A DNA stretch of 64,000 nt from Branchiostoma lanceolatum. Its lineage: Eukaryota; Chordata; Leptocardii; Amphioxiformes; Branchiostomatidae. The translations under genes were made by a program, and so were the position numbers. The notes below the pieces were generated by a model, which searched no databases, was not told where the DNA came from, and saw only the letters and a program-made list of their open reading frames with translations. Within the stretch, counting starts at the first letter, position 1. Each line of letters opens with the position of its first letter. Shown here in pieces: positions 1 through 11,500 of this stretch. The stretch spans positions 20,878,559-20,942,558 of the forward strand of contig NC_089726.1 of assembly GCF_035083965.1 (NCBI RefSeq). The letters run 5' to 3'.

Positions 1-2
1 CC

Positions 3-1963
3 GAGCCCACCAAAGCATTTCCGGGTCAGATCGACCCGCTGCAGACCATGGCCTGGGTCATGTCCGGGCAGGTCAGTATGACGTCATACGTATGTCAGTC
101 TTCACGTCTCTGTTGTTGAAAAACATTTAATAATCCAGTACACGGATTGAACTGCAAGTAATATATAGAACAACGATTATGTAAACATTGTACTTTGAAT
201 AGAATAGAAGACGAATGTCATTTTGTGGTAGAATGTGGATTATATACCAAAGAAAGAAATGAACTGTATAAGCTTGTAGAAAACCTATTTCCCTACTTCA
301 CACACTTAAGTACTGTACAAAAATTCATATTCCTAATGCGACTAGACAAACCTCCCATTGAAAAACACGTCTGTTCTTTTATATCTACTATAACCGAAAA
401 GCGAGGAGAAGTAGAATTTATCTAATGATAGTCATAGTCTTTTATATCCGTTAACTGTACTTGTATTTTGTTTTGTTGTGACCTGTACTTAGCCAAGTGT
501 GGCAGAAATGTGCAATAAAGGTCTTCATTCATTATATAACAGTCGAAGGCCCAGAGATATAAGCAAAACGCGCCTTGTCATGTATTAAGCTTGATATGGA
601 CAAGAACTGTTTACAGGTTTCGCCTTCATCTTCGACCTCGACTGAACAGACTTATTTTCTGTGCAGTTTTAATAAAACTCTGTATTTCTTGGATTTTGAT
701 AAGCATTCACCATGCTGAACGCTGAAAATCTGCTATTCATTTCTTTGTTTCATTGGTACTCGATTTTCATGCAATAGGTGATGACCGCCGCAAAAGGAAA
801 CCTCTTCTACACTGGAGAGGTGCAGGGTCTATTCGGACCGCAGGGAGGCGCTGTGTCCGTTGCGTTCCTCAGTTCATCAGGTAGGCGTTATACTGACAGG
901 ACTGGTAGCCTGGGTGCCATCCTTCGTAATTACCGCTGGCTGTCCCTTTTTTGCAGGCCTGAATGTTATCTCAGTTGATTTACATGTCCTCCCATACTTT
1001 CACCGTAACCAACACTCTCAGTTTTTGATTAGTCGATTAGGGGAGAGTATTGGAGCCCCGATAAATATAGATCTAAGTTGGATGACACTCGGGCTACTTT
1101 TTCGTTTGCGGAAATACTGAGAGCCGGTGGTATTTTCACCATGGTGGATGGCACCCAGGCTTTAGAACTGTGACCACAGGGCCCATGTTTTCCACAGGAA
1201 AAACAATCAATGATCATTGCGATCACTCAGAGACCGTTGGAAGACCTTGGAGATCTTTGAAGTCATTAGAACATTCTGGGGGTCATTGAGAATTCATTGA
1301 AAGACGGTTGAGAGTACATCTTTTTGACGCTAAACGGTCACACTTCTCAGGAATCCCGACTTTAGCAGCTGTCACACATTTAGGACCTTCCCACGACTTT
1401 CGTCCCGACCACTCCTCAACCAAGGTCGGCGCTGAGTTGGCAGTAGCCTGAAAAACATTTTATTCTAGCTTCAGTCTGCTCCTCTGAACGCATCCAAGCA
1501 AAATATGACCTTTCCAACTCTGCCGACAAAATTTATAGTCCGCTGGCGCAGACGAAGGCTCAGTTTCGAGTCAGCTCCGTAGAGGAGCATAGAAAGAACA
1601 AGGGTGCTATAGATCTTCAGCTTGACCGTTCTGGAGAGATGTTTGGAACGCCAGACACGGTCAAGACTGGCAAAGGCTGCAGAGGCGATTCCAAGTCTGC
1701 GCTTGACACCTCCCAACCCCATATAACCTAGCTCACGACTAACTCCCAACCATGGTCCGTGGAAAAGGTTAAATATTTATGTGCACATTCATTCAAAGAT
1801 TGATGATGCTCGACTTACTAACTTATCTAAACAACGTTGTCTTGTAGGAAATGACACTTCGGGCCAAGGCGTGTCGACCCTGTCGATAATCTTCTTCGTG
1901 TCGTCTGGAGTTCTCTTCGTTCTGGCCGTCGCCCTGTATGCTTCTACTATCTGCAAGGCGTAA
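3..1963 (+). CDS. 3' end of an unrecognised gene encoding a protein with a hydrophobic C-terminus (partial)
   Basis: Three exons can be joined in phase: up to 71 (donor GTCAGT at 72), 778-880 (acceptor ATAG, donor GTAGGC at 881) and 1848-1963 (acceptor TTGTAG, stop TAA at 1961). The visible product is about 95 residues. It reads EPTKAFPGQIDPLQTMAWVM at its start, then a glycine-rich stretch (GLFGPQGGAVSVAFLSSSG), then a roughly 23-residue hydrophobic segment starting at STLSIIFFVSSG that looks like one membrane helix close to the C-terminus, ending STICKA. The 5' part lies left of the window. I do not recognise the family; a membrane protein is an inference from the helix. The stop codon overlaps a strong donor-like GTAAGTATG (1960 onward), so the last exon could be spliced onward in some transcripts. 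It converges on the MFSD4A-like gene. Confidence 0.55.
160..540 (+). mobile_element. 3' fragment of a non-LTR retrotransposon (LINE), C-terminal end
   Basis: The reading frame at 195-425 encodes a fragment starting RIEDECHFVVECGLYTKER. The pattern E-x-H-F-(x)3-C-(x)2-Y-x(3)R is the cysteine/histidine motif found after the reverse transcriptase of many animal LINE proteins. It is followed by a short non-coding tail with AATAAA at 513 and a (CATT)-type end near 525-535, the usual LINE 3' structure. It lies in the first intron of the leftmost gene. It is truncated and cannot be functional. Assignment to a specific clade was not possible. Confidence 0.6.
907..1161. repeat. Foldback element with ends AGCCTGGGTGCCATCC
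   Basis: AGCCTGGGTGCCATCC at 907 is mirrored by GGATGGCACCCAGGCT ending at 1161. The same ends bound 25709-25839, so this is a dispersed short inverted-repeat (MITE-like) family. It lies inside an intron of the leftmost gene. Confidence 0.65.
1471..1749 (-). mobile_element. Reverse-transcriptase C-terminal fragment of a LINE (pseudogene)
   Basis: The minus-strand frame contains VKRRLGIASAAFASLDRVW and then LKIYSTLVLSMLLYGAD. The arrangement R-R-(I/L)-(x)n-A-F-(x)n-W followed by K-(x)4-(L/V)(x)3-LLYGAE/D is typical of the thumb region of animal non-LTR reverse transcriptases (the 'endonuclease-reverse transcriptase' group). The tail after YGAD has decayed. It is an intronic relic, oriented opposite to its host gene, with no other domains detected. 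Confidence 0.7.
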
Positions 1964-2384
1964 GTATGCATTGAAAACCCTAGCTATGGGTAGATATTCA
2001 CAAGTATACTAGTCTCTAACAGGCTCCAGAGGCACTACGGCAAACTGTACATGTACTGAATAGCAAGATTCTTTTATTCACAACCAATCATTTTACAACA
2101 GCCTCGTAAAATGGCTCTTGTAAAATACTCGGTTGTGAATAAAAGAACCTTGCTATTCAGTCATTCGCCAACCTGATGAAATTATTCACTGATGTACATG
2201 TACATGTGTTAATTCAGCTAACTTCTCTGGCATGTTATCCGTGTATGTTACCAGTTTCTACTCTTTCAGGACGTCTCTGGAGCCTGGTAAAGGCTAAAAG
2301 TTTATACATCTGCCAAATTCCACGATAGGACTCTCAAACATGTGACATATGTAACTGAAGAAGAGAGAAATATTGATAGATATC

Positions 2385-2815
2385 AACTATGCAAATGAGA
2401 CCTCATTTGCATAATTAATAAGAAAACACTATAACTCAAGATGGGCTTGATGGATGGTAATGATTTTTGGTATGTAGATAGCTTGCGTGATGCTTTGTAT
2501 GATTGGACGATAATTATGCAAATCAGATTCTAATTTGCATAATTAATGAGACAATTTTAAAAACCCACTGTGTACCATGATATGACTATTGACATATGTG
2601 ACATTTGTTACTGAAGAATTTGATACATAAAAAATATGCAAATGTAGGCCTAAATTGCATAATTAATGAGAAACTACTATACTTCCTTACAGGTAAATGA
2701 TGGCAATTTCATACTTGTGTCATTTGGAAGTTATGTGAATGTGAACATCGTTGAATCAAATTATGCTAATAAGGACCTCATTTGCATAATTCAAGATAAA
2801 TGTTACTTTGTTAGC
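2385..2815. repeat. Degenerate tandem repeat (about 120-130 bp) with paired octamer motifs
   Basis: Four units are visible near 2389, 2516, 2634 and 2763. Each contains TATGCAAAT, a short spacer, then ATTTGCATAATTAAT or a close variant, so each unit holds two octamer-like motifs (ATGCAAAT) in inverted orientation. Spacing between units is about 119-129 bp. No coding potential was seen. Confidence 0.7.
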
Positions 2816-3121
2816 ATAACCTTCTTTGTTAAGCTCATACTTTTTTTGGGGGTGAAGAAGATCAACTGGTATGATTTATAATTGATGACAATCACTCCTG
2901 ATACGTCAGTCATAAAGGTTAATATCATTTGGCGAAGGTATGAGGTCGTGGAACTGTAGTTTTTGCTTTAAGTAGCAGGACCTTGCAAGTACCGCATGTC
3001 GAGATATAACAGTTCTGTGCTTAGAGTAAGTACATGCTGCGCATCTTTTTATTTTCATATCCTATGGATATTTCTTTTTTCTTCTTTTAGCCAACAATCT
3101 CGCTTTTTCTATCACACAGTA

Positions 3122-3213
3122 CCATCCTCCGTAGTAAACGTTGGCTCAACCATTTCGCTTCCGTGGTTAGCAAGCTAAGCAAAACGATTGAGCCAGTGGT
3201 TACTACGGGCGGA
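3122..3213. repeat. Imperfect hairpin (foldback) of about 92 bp
   Basis: CCATCCTCCGTAGTAAACG on the left is mirrored by TGGTTACTACGGGCGGATGG on the right, and TTGGCTCAA pairs with TTGAGCCA closer in. It looks like a small foldback transposon end pair. Related sequence occurs at 25872-25983. Confidence 0.6.
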
Positions 3214-3810
3214 TGGCTCCCAGGCTGTACAAGCCTTGCAGTAGAGGTGCTTAATTGTCTTGCCTTCATACATTCAAGCTGATAAACTAGCATCCCAATA
3301 GTCACACAATCTTACAGAATCCCTCCCCTAAATTAAATGTCCCTGTCTATCTTTGTTTTATCTTGCATGGTAGGCGGACATTGGATGCGCCTTTCAGCCG
3401 GGAACAGTCGGGAGCATGCTGAGGTCTGGACTGACGTCAGTGAACAAATAATTGTGGAGGGTAGAGACAAGAAAATCATGAAATAATAGTAATTTCTCAA
3501 TTTTTTTCCTAACGTCAAATTTTATGAGAATCCCCAGTCATTATTTGTTTATTGATATACATTTTTTTACCTCTAACCAAGTAAAATGTTTCATATATTA
3601 TCCAAATACATTTGCAAAGATTTAGACTTGTGGAAGTTCTGGGTTGTGTTTGTATATATCGTGATGTATTTGATTGACGATAAAGATGGTTTCTTGCGTA
3701 TGCATGGTATTCAGCTCATTAAGAAAAGTTGGAGATTTTCGTTTGACCCAATTCGGCGAGTGAACAGCTTAAAGAAAGCAATCGAATATGTTATTGAATT
3801 ACGCCCAACT

Positions 3811-4085
3811 AGTTACTCATTACAAGCAACTGGATAAAATTTTGAAACATTCATACGTTTCAGACAGCATCCGCTGTCTTTCATCAGTGACTAAGGATAG
3901 GACTGGAAAACCAGGTTTTATACCAAAACTCTGGATAGATATGTTAATGAGGTTAAGATAAGTCCTATCCTCAGTCACTGACGAAAGACAGCGGATGCTG
4001 TCTGAAACGTCTGACTGCATCAACGTTTCATCCAATTTCCTGAGTAACTGTTTTGCCGTATCTTACTACCTGGATGTCTAACCTT
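3811..4085. mobile_element. MITE-like foldback element, 'CAACTGGATAAAATTTTGAAAC' type (cut to short ends)
   Basis: The left arm (GTTACTCA near 3812, then AACTGGATAAAATTTTGAAA and CAGACAGCATCCGCTGTC) is mirrored on the right (GACAGCGGATGCTGTCTGAAACG and TGAGTAAC near 4042). The centre is about 90 bp. Related sequence occurs near 15000-15095, 32560-32690, 34740-34860 and 56288-56413, so it is a dispersed family. The flank CTACCTGGATGTCTAACCTT also recurs with these copies. Confidence 0.7.
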
Positions 4086-4453
4086 AAGCTTTATCAACGC
4101 ATGTTATTGAATTGTATGATACTGCTGTATGGCACTGGTAAACATACACTATATTATGTCTAGAAATATTCAAGTTATGAAAAATTATTTTCAACGAATC
4201 GTCAATCGACATCATACATTTCTTTATTCCCCTTGCATCAACACTCCTTAATGGATAGTGAGCGTTTGCATTCAACAGTTCGACTTCTACGTTAGCATGT
4301 GTGCATTGAATACATGTAGCAGAGAAAATAACAACAGATTTTTTTTACATCCACAATGCGTATTGTACAGTAATTGTGTTTTGTTTGTTTGTTCAGTACA
4401 ACATTTTGTATTATGATTACAACAATGTCATTTGATTCAAGCAGCAAGCATAA

Positions 4454-4542
4454 AGGGAGACTAAACTTAAAATTGAAAAGTCTACTATACTTTCCTAGAT
4501 AAACCCCAAAGTCAACTCCTCACTTGTTTTACATAAGCCCGT

Positions 4543-4573
<31 letters not shown>

Positions 4574-4905
4574 CAGGGCTTTCCCGTCATTTGTATCTTT
4601 GGCTGTTTCAATCAGGCTTTCCAGAGGATGGATTCAGAGGAATGTTCCAACGAATTCGAGGAGATGGTGAGCTTTGAATTTTGAAAATTCCTCGAAGTCC
4701 GTCCTCATGAAAGCCAGATCCAAAATCCTTGTTCATACTGACGTCACATATTGTGACCTTACAATTGATTAATTCAATCATCAGGCGAGTAGCAGATGGC
4801 GGACGAGCCCTGAACTATGGCGGACTTATGTAAATAATTGGGAACTTGACTTGGGGGAATATTTAGCAAAGTATAGTAGACTTTTCAATTTCAATTTAGC
4901 CTCCT
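4454..4905. mobile_element. Foldback element of about 450 bp, relative of the 6280-6719 element
   Basis: The left end (AGGGAGACTAAACTT, later AAAAGTCTACTATACTTT) is mirrored on the right (AAAGTATAGTAGACTTTTC, AATTTAGCCTCCT). A right-hand TTAA follows at 4905. Inside, the phrase ACTATGGCGGACTTATGT is shared with the 6280-6719 element. A (TA)n run lies at 4544-4570. The interior contains GGATGGATTCAGAGG flanked by AG and GT dinucleotides, which I rejected as an exon. Confidence 0.7.
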
Positions 4906-6000
4906 TAAAGGAAGATACATAAAGATTTACCCTCATCGGCCATATCAGCGTTTTCGTCCCATTTCCTTCGTTTTTTCCATACGTACTGTATATATTAGAT
5001 ACAATATCATAAATCTGTACATAATTTGATAGAGCTATATAGTTTTACTTTCACAGCTTTCTGTTTGTAAACTCCATCTACTTAACATCTTCAGTCCACG
5101 ACCAATATCTGCTTATATATAATATGATTATACTTATCATACATAAATCCATTTCAAACACCATTCATGTAATACTCAACAACAAGAGCGTTCTTACTAC
5201 GTTTACGCAGCGTGCATTTCGCTTGAAAGCGATTAATACACGTATTTAGCAAATTTTGGTATCAACGGATGCTGGACGTTATTTGACAGACCATTTTACA
5301 TGCAAATCTCAATACGACAAAGGTGTTCTATAGATCTATACTTTAGCCCTGTGCATATGCAACCCATTATTCACATCTCGCTTTTGAATTAGGACTAACA
5401 AAACAGAATTAAAGGTAGACATTAGTACCTTATAGTTTCCATTTAGTCATCAAAATACAGTCTGTAACCAACAGGTTTTCATCACCTTTGGGCTCTTTCT
5501 AAGCGAGCTGCATACCTTTGCAAGGCCCCCGTGCTTTTTGCCATTATTGTTATTAAAGTACATTGTACTTTTTGTTTCGAGTATATTCGGAAAATCTGGA
5601 TGCTTGACATCATTCCGGATCCAGTTGACGACTGCAGTAGCTTACCCTGTTTCTTGATTATAGATGGCAACCAATTCTACTTGAAGCCAGTTCAATCTGA
5701 AATGTATTGTCAGTTTAATACTAGCCGTATACATGGTATACACACTTTCTCATCACCTTTTTAGCAGCCTTTACAACAACTTATGTCCGACCTGCCATTT
5801 TTTTAAAGTTTTTGTCGTCTTTTTCTTCCTTCTTTTCTGCCTTGTGTTCTGCCTTTTTTCCTCTGTTTTGGCAATAATTTCTACCTCCCTTAAGACCAAA
5901 AAAGCGACCAAAAAGGATTTTGAAAATTGCCCTACAAGCTACTACTGGAAGCTACATATGTGAAATACGACGTTTCTAAGATGGCGCGCCTTTACGTTCG

Positions 6001-6889
6001 TCATGATCCTGCCTTGTGTTCGGTGGATGTGGGAGACTTTGGGAGACTCGCCAGTTCGACCGTATCGTCCATGACCGTGTAGTAAGAGGTCGGACCCTTG
6101 TTGAGAAGGGTGTCCCGTTTGGAGCAGCACCACCGGCACCACCAGTACGGGTGAGAGTTCGACGCTGCAAACAAAAGACGTGCGTCAGTACTTAAAAAAA
6201 GTAAAAAAAGTTCTTCAACACGTACATTATAAAACTCGCTCTTGTCCTAGCCATTCTGCAAGAGTTACACTCAAATTAAAGAAAAGCTACAAACAAAAAA
6301 CGAAAATCCTTCTATGCTATGCTTAATATATTCCAAAGTCAAATTTTTACTTCAAGTTGTTTCACATAAGTCCGTCATAGTTCTTGGATTTTCCACAGTT
6401 TGCAACTTATGCCGTGCTGACGCCTTCTCGCCTGAAAATTGAATTAAATGACGTCAGTGTTTCAAATTTTTCACCTGATGATTGAATTTTAGAACACTGA
6501 TGTCATATGATACAATCATCAGGTGAAAAATTTGAAACACTGACGTCATTTAATTCAATTTTCAGGCGAGAAGGCGTCAGCACGGCATAAGTTGCAAACT
6601 GTGGAAAAATCCCAGAACTATGACGGACTTATGTGAAACAACTTGAAGTAAGAATTTGACTTTGGAATATATTAAGCATAGCATAGAAGGATTTTTATTT
6701 TTTTTTGTGTAGCTTTCCTTTAAGATCGCCTGGTTAAGATGTAGTCTGTATCTTGTACATAATAATGTTTTAAATGATTGTTATCATATATACCTGCGCT
6801 TTCGGACTAACTTTCTTTCTTATTTCCGAATAAAGAATGATTTCACTACTCTAATTCATAATTATCTGAGCAATTTTACGTACTCTCTC

Positions 6890-6930
<41 letters not shown>

Positions 6931-7066
6931 GTCTCTCTCTCTCTCTCATATATATATAATGAGAGAGAGAGAACGGTATTCGTCTCTTGTCAAAGAAAAA
7001 CGCAAATGTTCCATATGGTTGTCTTATAGGCGACTACCGTTCTATGCTATATATATGAATATATAT

Positions 7067-7100
<34 letters not shown>

Positions 7101-8506
7101 GGAGCGAAAGAGGGAGAGAAAATCAGAGAGAGAGAGAGAGTACGCATTAAACACTGCTCAGATAATTATGAATTAGAGTAGTAGAATCATTCTTTATTCG
7201 GAAATAAGAAAGGAAGTAGGTGCCAACGTCTAGGTATATATGATAGATGTATATGATATACATTAAATGATCTTATTAATGCTCAGATAACAATCATATA
7301 AAACATAATTACGTACAGTCTACATCTTGACCAAACGATTTTGATTTTAGTGTAACTCTTCCAGAATGGCTTGATCCAGTGTCGTCACCATTTTGTCTTG
7401 CTAATACATATTGAAGTAAACGAAAATAAATGTATAAGTTAAAACTTACGTTTTTGCGTTCCGCTGGAGACAGAGGCGTAGAACCAGAGTGTGCAGAAGA
7501 CGATCATGCCCAGCGCGGCCACCACACAACAGGACAGGACGAAACTCGGCGGACCGTACCATACAAACAACTGAGGGGAGGGGGGGGGGAGAGAACATCA
7601 GATGTTTTACATACCAAGTTTATATATATACAACAGAGGCACATTGCATACATCATTGTTTTGCACTAGACGGCCTATAATGCACATGTACAACAACAAC
7701 ACGCACATATATTTCCCACACTCATGTACAGAAGTCACAGTGAGATGACAAAGTAGGTGGGATGGAGGTTACGTGGCTTAGGACGAAAGTCACACCTCAA
7801 GCACGTCATTCAAAGAACCCCACACACTTAGCGATAGAGAAGTGGTCTTAATCTCTAAGCAGATGTTGGGGATTACTGAAGCGTCACCTTTCCTATATAG
7901 CTAGCTACCATTTTCTGCCCCAGACGACCTCCTCGAGGAATTTGATACAGAAAACAACATCTGAACATCTGTTTGGAGATTATAGTGGTGCATCCTAGTG
8001 TGAGTAGATTAAACTTATCAGTGCAGTCTTCACAGCTTGAACCTATGTCTAGTGTGTAACGTTTCATGCGCAAACAAACAAGCAACTAGTTAAAATTGTG
8101 AATTTTCCCAATCTTATTCAGTTGTTTTAGTAACTGCTTCACAGACAAAGAAACACACAAACAAACAAACAAACAAACAAACAAACACCCACCCTTCCCA
8201 CTAGGACAGGTAGGACCATCTCCCCCGTGGCCGCTCCGATGACCAGCGCGCTGGTGATCGCGCCGGTCACTTTGACGTTCCGCTCCGCCATCGCAATGGA
8301 CGACGGGTAGATACTGCTCAGGAAGAAGCCAAAGGTCATGGCGCCGGCGTACAGGGCAATGGGACTGTGGGGCATGCCCTGAATCACCAAGATGGCTGCG
8401 AGACAACCAACCTAAAAATGAGATGGGGAAAAAAAAAGAAAATAAACAAAGAGAAGGCAAAAATGTTTGAACGATTACTTATTTCTTTCAAAAATCTCTC
8501 TCTCTC

Positions 8507-8561
<55 letters not shown>

Positions 8562-11500
8562 AACTCTTCTCGTGTCATCAATATAATAATGAATAAATCC
8601 TTGCACCACTACGTACTGGCTACATTTAACATTGGTAGTACTGAAAAACTTAGTGGACATCTTTGGGCAAATAGACATTTTTATGAATTACTATATGCAC
8701 CAAGAAACTTTTGTCGCTACAATGCAGGTTCATACATTAGTAGCACAGCAACGACCGAGATATCTCAAGGACTTGATCAGCAAAAACAAGGGACAGCACT
8801 TCTGATATCATTACAGAAAAAGTGGGATCATTCGTCTTCCACTGTCTCGGAAAAAGAAGCCGAACCCAATAAGTTAGATTTTAGTGCCAATATTTACACT
8901 AGATTAGTCATATGTTATATACCATTGTCAGTCCGTCATTTCATGTGACATGCATTCGCAATTAGCCTCCGGGCAAGAACTTGCAATAAACTTTTCAATA
9001 TCTCAACACCCATATGTTCCGACGACCCTATGTTAGGGTTACGGTGAAGGCCAGTAGCTTTAGGAACACAGCTGTGTCGGAACATAGGGATATGTAACCC
9101 AGGAACATGCAAGAATAACTAGTGTTTCCACCTACCAGGTTACACATGAGCATGGCCGGGGGCTGCAGCTTGGTAGCGATCGGGATGGAGACCAGTCTAC
9201 CCAGGGCGAGGCTTCCCCAGAACGCCCCGGTCAGGTACGCGGCGTACTTAGAGCCGAGGTCGATCTTACTGATGACGGCGTAGGCGTAGATCCAACCTGC
9301 AAAGGCGGCCTGGAGAGAAACAATGGTCGGGTTACCATAAAGACAAGAGAATAGCTTGCTCATACCCCATTTTAGTGTTCGGGTAGGTTGCAGTGCTCTG
9401 TTTTTATCGGTATTTATGCAAAATATAGCTATATCGAGAAATTATATTAATGTCCGGACAGCTCACACCGGGAAGGTATCCCTAATTTTTTTTCAACGCG
9501 CTGTGTTCTTTTACGTTCTCGAGTCTCGTTCTCTGAGGAACGTTCTTACAGAGGGTAGGTATTTACTCATTTATACCTACATGTACAAATGTAGCATATG
9601 ATTATCGTGAGGAAACTCGTGTAAAGTATGTTTCACAAGCTAGGGCACAACTTCAACGGGGCATGTCAGGATTCGAGACCCGAAAATCTGGGTTCTTGTC
9701 CAAACACACTATCATAACCCAACTGATTCGTTCCCTCCTTTGTTTGTTGTCCTGCCAAATACTGTACAAGATTTTATGCGACAGATCGATCAGAGGAGGG
9801 GAATGGGGCTAGATTAGCATCGATACCAGGCAATCATGATCGTGTTAATTATTTGTGGGCAGTAACTGTTATCATTTTATGCAAGCTGTAGGAACATCTG
9901 GGAGTAATATTGTTGTTCTCCTTCCCCAACACTATAATCAGTCATGGTGGTGCTATTATTGTCAACTACGTGTGAGGTTTTGATGAACTGAAAGACAAAG
10001 AGGTGTGACACTTTGAGGACTGAGTAACAAAGAAAGTGACAGGAACATGAATTTCTTACCTGTATGCCGTCGAACAGGAACAACAGTGTCGCCGTTAAAA
10101 CCGTGACGACAATCGTTCTCAACTTCCCCACAGGGATCTCCTTTTTCTCGTCACCTGCAAGAATACGCAAAATAACATTTGTTTTGGTGGGATACGTTTT
10201 GTTACGTTTTTGATTTCATTTCATTTTGTCAACACACAAAATATCTTGCAACATATAGGGTCATCACCCAATCTAACATTGACGATACCGACTTCGGGGG
10301 ACCTTTTGTCTGATCAGGTCAAAGGTGACCTGAAGTCGATATCGTCCGCCGTCATGACGTCACGTTTCCGGAAGGTTGACGCATGTAGGAAGTGAGTGGG
10401 TCAGGTACCAACAAGTATCACAAAGTAAGTTCTAAACGAGGCTTTACATGCCAATTTTTCAATTGCCACCCATGAATGTTTTTTTTTTTAACTTTCGCCT
10501 TTACGGATGTTTTCCTCTGTATTCTGAAGTTAAATTTCACCACTACGGGAACACCTTGTGAACCAGGGTAAGTAGCGGACTACTATTCTTTCGCACCCGA
10601 ACCACCTTAGTCACTATGCCACGGGTACTTAGAACCGGTTTACCTATCAACGTTCCAGATTCATCCACCAATTCACGTTCATTTTCATGCTCTCCTTCCA
10701 CTAAAAGTTGAAACATTTCATAAAATATTGAAATATAGGATGCCGTTTCAAACTGGTAAAACGAGATTGTCATATTTTAAGTTCAGTCAAAATTGTCCGA
10801 TTAAGAAGACCGCTCAGGGGACCGATAAAAGCTTGTCTATGCTTGCGTCAATGACAGAAAATTTCTAATCGGCCACCAATCTTGTCACATTTGCTAGTTG
10901 GTCCTTATGTACAGATGGTCACTTGTACAAATTTGAATGCATCTCAATGGCATGGCGGTCCTTATGTAGATGTGACTATGTATTTGTTAGTTTGGGTTTG
11001 ATTATAAATACAGTAGAAGCCAATTAATTGCACAATGGATTAACGCACACTTCTGTTAATTACACGGTTTCCCAAAATCCCAAACCGGTTCCCATTCACT
11101 GCAATGTTAGTGACTTCGCATTTTTGCGACAAATCATGTATTTGTTTGTTTGGGTTTGTTTATAAATACAGTAAAAGCCACTTAACTTCAAAACGGATAA
11201 ACGCATACTTCTGCTAATTGCACGGTATCCCAATCCGGTTCCCATTCACTCCAATGTTAGTGACTTCGCATTTTTGCACGGCGGATCGTCACCAATGCCA
11301 GATAATTGTACAAAAAGTTGTCAAACATATCGCGATCGTTTAATCTGTATCTCGTATAAAGTTCACAAGATTTTTGACAAGTCCCCAAATATGTGTAAAT
11401 AAAGTTAATAAGTGCATAATTTTGTCTGTTTTCTGTGTTAATCTTTCTGAATTCCTACACCACCTCTCGCCCCCCCCCCCGTGGGTCAACTTGTCTTTGT

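Larger units (their letters stand above)
6245..7376. mobile_element. Large foldback element (about 1.1 kb) interrupted by a nested MITE
   Basis: AGCCATTCTGCAAGAGTTACAC (cut) at 6249 pairs with TGTAACTCTTCCAGAATGGCT ending at 7371. GTTAAGATGTAGTCTGTA (6734 on) pairs with ACAGTCTACATCTTGACC, and TTCTTATTTCCGAATAAAGAATGA pairs with its mirror around 7165-7210. If the 440-bp element at 6280-6719 is removed, the two left parts join into a continuous arm. The centre contains (CT)n and (AG)n runs and (TA)n. It lies in the last intron of the MFSD4A-like gene. Confidence 0.8.

Noticed and set aside
4609..4664. Exon-like segment flanked by TTTCAATCAG and GTGAGC that could continue the leftmost gene
   Set aside because: It lies in the centre of a foldback element, and the phase needed (from a donor at 1960) leads to TGA at once.
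8367..8948. 193-codon plus-strand open frame
   Set aside because: Driven by the (CT)n run and a dispersed repeat in an intron; antisense to MFSD4A exon 8; no domain recognised.
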